Positions 59,864 to 64,000 of a stretch of DNA of 64,000 nucleotides are shown here, in pieces. Under the pieces are notes generated by a model. That model did no database searches. It worked only from the letters and a program-made list of their open reading frames with translations, and had not been told where the DNA came from. Within the stretch, counting starts at the first letter, position 1; each line of letters opens with the position of its first letter. A program made the position numbers and the translations under genes. Source of the stretch: Halomonas sp. TD01 (GTDB lineage: Bacteria > Pseudomonadota > Gammaproteobacteria > Pseudomonadales > Halomonadaceae); NCBI RefSeq assembly GCF_923868895.1, contig NZ_OV350343.1, positions 3,720,001-3,784,000 on the forward strand, given 5' to 3'.

Positions 59864-60481
59864 ATGATCGAGTCCTCGGCAGCCGGTGTACCCCGCTGGT
59901 TAAAGCTGGCTTTTACACTGTGGATCCTGGTCTGGGCACCAAGCTACGTAGTGCTGCTGGGAGCGCAGAACTTCTTTTGGCTGTGTAACGTGGCGAGTTT
60001 TCTGCTGCTGGTGGCACTGTGGACAGAGCAGCGCACTCTGATGTCGATGCAATGGCTAGCAGTGGCACTGGTCGGCAGTTTATGGAGCCTGGACGTCGCC
60101 ACGGCGGCACTCACTGGCATACATCCTATCGGCGGCACCGAGTATATGTTTGACCCAGAGCATCCTCCCATGGCACGAGCTATGTCGCTCTACCACGTGG
60201 TGCTTCCGCTGGTGGCGGGTATCGGTATCACCAAGCTTGGCTATGCCCGCCGCGCCCTGATGTTGCAGACCCTGCTAACTTGGGTTGTGGTGCCATTGAC
60301 CTATCTGCTAACCGAAGCCGAGCGCAATATCAATTGGGTCCATGGCCCCTTCGGCCACCCCCAGGATAGCCTCGACCCGTTGCTCTATCTGTTGCTACTC
60401 ACGCTGCTCTGGCCCGTCATAGTTTACCTGCCAGTGCATCTGCTGATGATTGGCTGGCAGCGTTGGAGGAGCCAAGCCTAG
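59864..60481 (+). CDS. conserved multi-pass membrane protein of unknown function
   Basis: A 205-residue protein with about six predicted transmembrane helices (for example LAFTLWILVWAPSYVVLLGAQ and LMLQTLLTWVVVPLTYLLT). Polar conserved-looking motifs between them are GTEYMFDPEHPPMARAMSLYH and NINWVHGPFGHPQ. I do not recognise the family. A CAGGAG site precedes ATG 59864. It is convergent with the cobU-like gene and has no visible link to cobalamin. Confidence 0.7.
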   Translation: MIESSAAGVPRWLKLAFTLWILVWAPSYVVLLGAQNFFWLCNVASFLLLVALWTEQRTLMSMQWLAVALVGSLWSLDVATAALTGIHPIGGTEYMFDPEHPPMARAMSLYHVVLPLVAGIGITKLGYARRALMLQTLLTWVVVPLTYLLTEAERNINWVHGPFGHPQDSLDPLLYLLLLTLLWPVIVYLPVHLLMIGWQRWRSQA

Positions 60482-60485
60482 CCCA

Positions 60486-60920
60486 CTACTTAACCGCCTG
60501 CACTAACCCATGCCGTACATGCCAGACCTGCTCGGATTGGGCGGCGGTATCTTGGCTAAACCAGCCGCTTAAATCGCGCAGGCGACGCTGGTCTCGGGCC
60601 ATGGGTACGATACCCCGCCCTAACTCGTTCATGATGATGACCAGCGTTACGCCATGGGTTTGTGCTGCAGTCTCCAGGCTGGCCAGATCTTTCCGCCATT
60701 GGGCCCGCCACGCATCGCTGCCCCTATCCGAGCTATGCACTGCCGCTAACCACTCAAATACACCGTGAAGCACAAGAGGCACATTGGGCTGCATGATGTG
60801 GGTCGCTTCGTGTAAACGCTGCCCTGGGGAGAGCCGCCACCAAACAGCACTGGGAAAGCGTGCTTTTACAGCGTCGCGCTTACCTGCACAGGCACCGCCG
60901 ATGAACAGCTGCATTGCCAC
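60486..60920 (-). CDS. short CobU-like protein with degenerate P-loop
   Basis: A 144-residue relative of adenosylcobinamide kinase/guanylyltransferase (CobU is about 180). The N-terminus LFIGGACAGKRDAVKARF has the P-loop outline but lacks the Ser/Thr after GK, and the central region with the guanylylated His is shortened. The C-terminus is well preserved (VIIMNELGRGIVPMARDQ, RDLSGWFSQDTAAQSEQVW), matching the NEVGMGIVP and RDLAGRVNQ motifs. Its partner CobU at 62229 shows the opposite pattern. It overlaps cobC by 55 bases. Confidence 0.75.
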   Translation of the reverse strand: MAMQLFIGGACAGKRDAVKARFPSAVWWRLSPGQRLHEATHIMQPNVPLVLHGVFEWLAAVHSSDRGSDAWRAQWRKDLASLETAAQTHGVTLVIIMNELGRGIVPMARDQRRLRDLSGWFSQDTAAQSEQVWHVRHGLVQAVK

Positions 60921-61519
60921 TCTCCTTTGCCATCTTCACGTTCTTGATACGTCAGTTGCCAACGCCGCCCCTGCGCTTGGTGAACGATGCCTTCCCAAAA
61001 ACCAATGGTTTCGAAACGACGCCGTAACTCACGGATTACCCCGCCGTGAGTTACGACCAGCACTTTCTGATAATGATGTTCACGCGCATGGGCGGCCACC
61101 TGTTCAAGCCAAGCATTTAATCGATCACGTAGCTGGCCGGAAGATTCGCCGCCTGGAATTTGCAGCTCACCCACACTGTCAATCCAAGCGCGATAATGGG
61201 GCAAGTCTTTTAACTCATCATAAACTTTACCTTCATAGTCACCAAAATCTAGCTCCCGTAGCCGTGGCTCTAGATAGAGCGGCACACCCGGCTTTGCCGC
61301 CTGCGACCATCCGAGGGTTTGCTGACAGCGGTTTAAATCGCTTGAATAAATAGCGTCAAAGCGCTCTTCTGCCAGTGCGTCACGCAGTGCCAGCAACCCC
61401 TCTTCCGCATCAGGAAACAGCAGCGGAATATCGCGCTGCCCTTGGTAACGGCGCTCTAAATTCCAGGCGGTGATACCGTGGCGAACTGCCACCAGCTCCA
61501 CATTAAGACCAGTAGCCAA
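60866..61519 (-). CDS. cobC: alpha-ribazole phosphatase, histidine-phosphatase family
   Basis: A 217-residue histidine phosphatase. The catalytic motif is LVAVRHGITAWNLERRYQG, with IYSSDLNRCQQT, LRELDFGDYEGKVYDEL and VLVVTHGGVIREL completing the active site. In cobalamin assembly CobC removes the phosphate of alpha-ribazole phosphate or adenosylcobalamin phosphate. Its place between the cobS and CobU-like genes supports that role. It overlaps cobS by 64 bases, more than usual. Confidence 0.88.
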   Translation of the reverse strand: MATGLNVELVAVRHGITAWNLERRYQGQRDIPLLFPDAEEGLLALRDALAEERFDAIYSSDLNRCQQTLGWSQAAKPGVPLYLEPRLRELDFGDYEGKVYDELKDLPHYRAWIDSVGELQIPGGESSGQLRDRLNAWLEQVAAHAREHHYQKVLVVTHGGVIRELRRRFETIGFWEGIVHQAQGRRWQLTYQEREDGKGEWQCSCSSAVPVQVSATL

Positions 61520-62232
61520 AGCTCTCCTCCTTCAATGGTGGCACCAACCATATCGCCATTGATGCCGTTAAATAGACACAGCAGTAACCTTCTGGCGATT
61601 ACCACCCACACGACGATGGCTACCCCCCAGGCAAACAATGCAGGGGACGCCGCGCCAAGCAGCACCAACGGTAGCAAAGCATAGCCAGCATCACGGGGGC
61701 TAAGCGACTGCTGCCAGCTCCATGCGAGACCTTTCGAGTGAGCGCAGGGGGTAAAAATCAGTAGCGCGACCCCAGCAAACCGGCCTAATGCAGGCACCGC
61801 CACCAGCCACCACAGCGGTGCTTGATAAGCCAACAGTGCCCACAGCAAAACGCCCTTCCAAGCCAGCAAAAACAGCAATGCCAGGATACCGAAACTGCCT
61901 ATCTGAGCGTCCTTCATGATTTCCCAACGCCTCTCAAGGGGTTGGTTACTACCTAACGCGTCGGCAAGGTCCATTACACCATCGAGATGCAAACCACCAG
62001 AAAGCGCTACCCATAAACTAAGTAGTAACAACGCAGTGATGGGAACAGGCGACGCTATAAAACTTAATAGCAGCGCGCTTAACGCCAGCACGCTGCCAAT
62101 TAATAAACCTACCAACGGATAGGCGCGGATTGCCCACCGACGGGTGGCAGGTGTCCATGGGCAGGCAACAGGAATCGGAATTCGGGTTAGAAATTGTAGC
62201 GCGAGCATCAGGCCGAACAGCGCATCTTTCAT
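61456..62232 (-). CDS. cobS: adenosylcobinamide-GDP ribazoletransferase
   Basis: A 258-residue integral membrane enzyme (CobS, also called CobV) that joins adenosylcobinamide-GDP and alpha-ribazole. LALQFLTRIPIPV is the N-terminal hallmark, and GGLHLDGVMDLADALGSNQPLERRWEIMKDAQIGSFG carries the Asp-rich Mg site. About six transmembrane helices. ATG 62232 overlaps the cobU stop (ATGA). The long overlap with cobC may mean the cobS C-terminus or the cobC start is slightly off. Confidence 0.93.
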   Translation of the reverse strand: MKDALFGLMLALQFLTRIPIPVACPWTPATRRWAIRAYPLVGLLIGSVLALSALLLSFIASPVPITALLLLSLWVALSGGLHLDGVMDLADALGSNQPLERRWEIMKDAQIGSFGILALLFLLAWKGVLLWALLAYQAPLWWLVAVPALGRFAGVALLIFTPCAHSKGLAWSWQQSLSPRDAGYALLPLVLLGAASPALFAWGVAIVVWVVIARRLLLCLFNGINGDMVGATIEGGELWLLVLMWSWWQFATVSPPGI

Positions 62233-62762
62233 CGTTTCCACTCCATGGCACAGCCCGCAATGACTTCAAGCACTGAGTCAGCTTCCGCCGCTAACCAACG
62301 GTGCAGGCACTGGATAAACTCAACGTAGCGCCAAGTAGCCGGCTGATCAGGAATCAGCTCTTCGTTGAGATCGTTCGACACAATTACTAATGTCAGCCCC
62401 CGTGCTTGTGCATCACGTAGGCAGCGAGCCAGCAGCGCCAGGCCTTGCTCATCACTGAATTCTTCATTTGGCTCAGCGCCAAACAGCACTTGTCCTGCCC
62501 AGAGAGTTAAACAATCGAGCAGCACCGCGTGGTGATCGGGTACTTGGGCAATGGCTTGGTCAATCGCAAGTGGCGTCTCTAGCGTTACCCATTGGCCTTC
62601 CCGGCGTGCCTGATGGCGAGATACTCGGTCGGCCATTTCTGCGTCGTAAACACGGGCGGTGGCAATGTAATAGCAGTTGGCGTCACCCGCCGCACTGAGC
62701 ACACGCTGCTCCGCTACTTGGCTTTTTCCAGAGCGAGCCCCCCCACTAACAAAGACAATCAT
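62229..62762 (-). CDS. cobU: adenosylcobinamide kinase/guanylyltransferase, CobU-like
   Basis: A 177-residue CobU-family enzyme. MIVFVSGGARSGKSQVAEQ is a perfect P-loop, CYYIATARVYDAEMADRVSRHQARR contains the His expected to be guanylylated, and VLLDCLTLWAGQVLFG matches the family. The usual NEVGMGIVP motif is replaced by SNDLNEELIPDQP and the following RDLAGRVNQ region by VEFIQCLHRWLAAEAD. It overlaps the cobD gene by 17 bases and cobS by four. Confidence 0.88.
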   Translation of the reverse strand: MIVFVSGGARSGKSQVAEQRVLSAAGDANCYYIATARVYDAEMADRVSRHQARREGQWVTLETPLAIDQAIAQVPDHHAVLLDCLTLWAGQVLFGAEPNEEFSDEQGLALLARCLRDAQARGLTLVIVSNDLNEELIPDQPATWRYVEFIQCLHRWLAAEADSVLEVIAGCAMEWKR

Positions 62763-63861
62763 GCAACACCTTTAGCAATCGGTTATTTGCCGACTCATCA
62801 CGCAGTGCCAAGCGTAACCAACTGCCCTCAAGCCCCTTAAAACTATGGGTATGTCTCGCCAATAGTCCTTTATAAAGCATGCGTTCAAAAAGGTCTGCGC
62901 TGGTCACGCCGTGTTCACGCTGTAAAACACCAGGCCGCACAAGAAAAAAGCAGCTATGACTAGGCACCACCTCAAGCCCTAGCGTTTGCAACGCCTTGCC
63001 CATACGTGGCTGCTCACTGGCCAGCCACTGCTGGGTGAGCCGTGCAAATTCACTATCCGCTAACAGCGGCGCCACCAGTTCGGCGGCAAGGTGGTTCACA
63101 CTCCAGGGCGGCTGGTGGTGGCTCATGGTGGCTACTATGTTTTCCGAAGCCAGCACGTAGCCTAGGCGCAATCCAGGCAAGGTATAAAACTTAGTCATTG
63201 AGCGTAGCAGCACTAAATGACAGTAACGCTTAAGCAGCGGCGTCAACAACTCAACGTCTATCGATAGGTCGATAAACGCTTCATCAACCACCACCTGGGT
63301 ACCGGTTGTCTGCGTATGCGCTAGTAGCGTCTCTACTGCGTCAATGGGTATCAGCGTGCCAGTCGGGTTATTCGGGCGGCACAGAAACACCACGTCGGCG
63401 CTTGCCGCTTTCTCTAGCAGGTCAGCCACCTCACAAGCAAAATGCGGCGCGGGCAACACGTGCTCGGTTGTTTCAAGGCGGTGGGCAGAACAGGCTCTGG
63501 CGTATTCACCAAAGCTGGGAGCCAGTAATAAGGCTCGGCCACCGGCATGCAGCGCCGCGGCAAGAAAAATGGCTTCCGCCCCACCATTGGTCAGCAGTAC
63601 TTGTGCTGGCTGAACACCGTTGTGCGCCGCAATGGCCTGCCGGGCTGCAGCGTAGTCTGGCGAGGGGTAGCGGCTAAGCCCACCAAACCGCGCTACCAGC
63701 CAGCTTGCTACCCACTCGGGCGGCCCAAGCGGGTTAAGGTTAGCGCTCACATCGTCAACCATATGGTCGGCAGGTAATCCAAAACGCTTCAGCAGCGACG
63801 CAGCCTGGCCACCATGGCTTGGCCAATCAGCCGCCTCGTAAACAGTGGTTTGACGACTCAT
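62746..63861 (-). CDS. cobD: threonine-phosphate decarboxylase (CobD/CobC type)
   Basis: A 371-residue class-I aminotransferase-fold PLP enzyme that makes (R)-1-amino-2-propanol phosphate for the aminopropanol arm. DVSANLNPLGPPEWV is the substrate-binding N-terminus, LTNGGAEAIFLAA and FLCRPNNPTGTLI are conserved, VVVDEAFIDLS carries the PLP Asp, and SMTKFYTLPGLRLGYVLAS the Schiff-base Lys. Named CobD in Salmonella and CobC in Pseudomonas. The ATG at 63861 overlaps the stop of the upstream gene. Confidence 0.93.
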   Translation of the reverse strand: MSRQTTVYEAADWPSHGGQAASLLKRFGLPADHMVDDVSANLNPLGPPEWVASWLVARFGGLSRYPSPDYAAARQAIAAHNGVQPAQVLLTNGGAEAIFLAAALHAGGRALLLAPSFGEYARACSAHRLETTEHVLPAPHFACEVADLLEKAASADVVFLCRPNNPTGTLIPIDAVETLLAHTQTTGTQVVVDEAFIDLSIDVELLTPLLKRYCHLVLLRSMTKFYTLPGLRLGYVLASENIVATMSHHQPPWSVNHLAAELVAPLLADSEFARLTQQWLASEQPRMGKALQTLGLEVVPSHSCFFLVRPGVLQREHGVTSADLFERMLYKGLLARHTHSFKGLEGSWLRLALRDESANNRLLKVLHDCLC

Positions 63862-64000
63862 AACCATACGCCCCTCGCGCCTGCCGACCCCATTAATACG
63901 CCCGCTAATACACTCATCAACACGGCCATTAACAAGAAAAACAGCAGCCAAGCACCGTGCATCAATTTAATCGTGACGTTGATATGCGAAAACGTCAGTG
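63858..64000 (-). CDS. cbiB: C-terminus of a probable adenosylcobinamide-phosphate synthase (CbiB), partial
   Basis: The minus strand is open from the window edge to TGA at 63858-63860 and reads HINVTIKLMHGAWLLFFLLM, followed by a hydrophobic helix and GSAGARGVWL. The I-x-L-M-x-x-A-W-L-L pattern fits the last amphipathic plus membrane segment of CbiB, and the ATGA overlap with cobD supports one operon. Only 47 residues are visible, so the name rests mostly on context. Confidence 0.5.
   Translation of the reverse strand, partial: LTFSHINVTIKLMHGAWLLFFLLMAVLMSVLAGVLMGSAGARGVWL

Noticed and set aside
1..64000. CRISPR arrays, rRNA and tRNA genes
   Set aside because: I looked for regularly spaced ~30-bp repeats and for conserved rRNA/tRNA segments and saw none; the tandem repeats found have units of 12-15 bp without spacers.

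Overview
The window looks like a piece of a gammaproteobacterial chromosome, most likely Halomonas or a close relative (Halomonadaceae). The reasons are moderate GC, housekeeping genes of gammaproteobacterial type (rlmF, rhlE, soxR), YqaA/DUF1206/YtoQ-type proteins, and an aerobic (CobG/CobN-type) cobalamin pathway whose chelatase uses a fused ChlI-ChlD subunit. The taxonomic call is inference from gene content; there is no rRNA in the window.

Layout. 1-10.9 kb: ordinary chromosomal genes for amino-acid export (two LysE/RhtB exporters, one beside an Lrp-type regulator), small membrane proteins, three AraC-type regulators, an isochorismatase-like hydrolase, and small domain-of-unknown-function genes. 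10.9-14.3 kb: an orphan type VI secretion effector (PAAR domain fused to a Tle1/DUF2235 lipase) followed by three tandem copies of its probable immunity lipoprotein gene. One copy is intact, one is frameshifted in a poly-G run and one is truncated. The module lies between ~100-bp direct repeats and its right end is a mosaic of sequences found 3-4 kb to the left. 14.3-24.1 kb: an accessory stretch of small, mostly minus-strand genes (three GNATs and a fourth further right, GFA, NUDIX, VOC, DJ-1, nucleotidyltransferases, PNPOx, NTF2-like). It is interrupted by soxR with a textbook SoxR box and by rlmF; a flavodoxin gene here has had its middle replaced by a VOC gene. 24.1-33.2 kb: dispersed repeats, rhlE, a short Rho paralogue lacking the N-terminal RNA-binding region, and then an AT-rich island with an 880-aa zinc-hook ATPase and a two-gene unit ending in a putative PD-(D/E)xK nuclease.

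The most interesting signal is that several minus-strand accessory genes (32.7-27.9 kb and 24.1-23.1 kb) end at structures that look like integron attC recombination sites, with stop codons at or overlapping the attC left end. One site (30800-30926) is a long Vibrio-superintegron-type attC. No integrase is in the window, so this would be a CALIN-like set of integron cassettes carrying candidate defence genes.

33.7-49.8 kb: a large aerobic cobalamin operon on the minus strand (chlID-cobO-cobB-cobW-cobN-cobG-cobH-cobI-cobJ, then cobL-cobE-cobM-cobF), with cobK divergent from cobL. 50.0-53.4 kb: a cobalamin riboswitch before a 60-aa protein of unknown function, then a FecCD-type ABC transporter operon with a Zur-like palindrome upstream. 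53.7-54.7 kb: a complete IS30-family element. 54.9-59.8 kb: a cobalamin-riboswitch-controlled btuB-btuF-btuC-btuD uptake operon on the minus strand. 60.5-64 kb: late cobalamin genes (two CobU-like paralogues with complementary defects, cobC, cobS, cobD and the end of a probable cbiB). Together the right half can build corrin rings, insert cobalt, adenosylate, import corrinoids and assemble the nucleotide loop. cobA, cobQ and cobT are not in the window.
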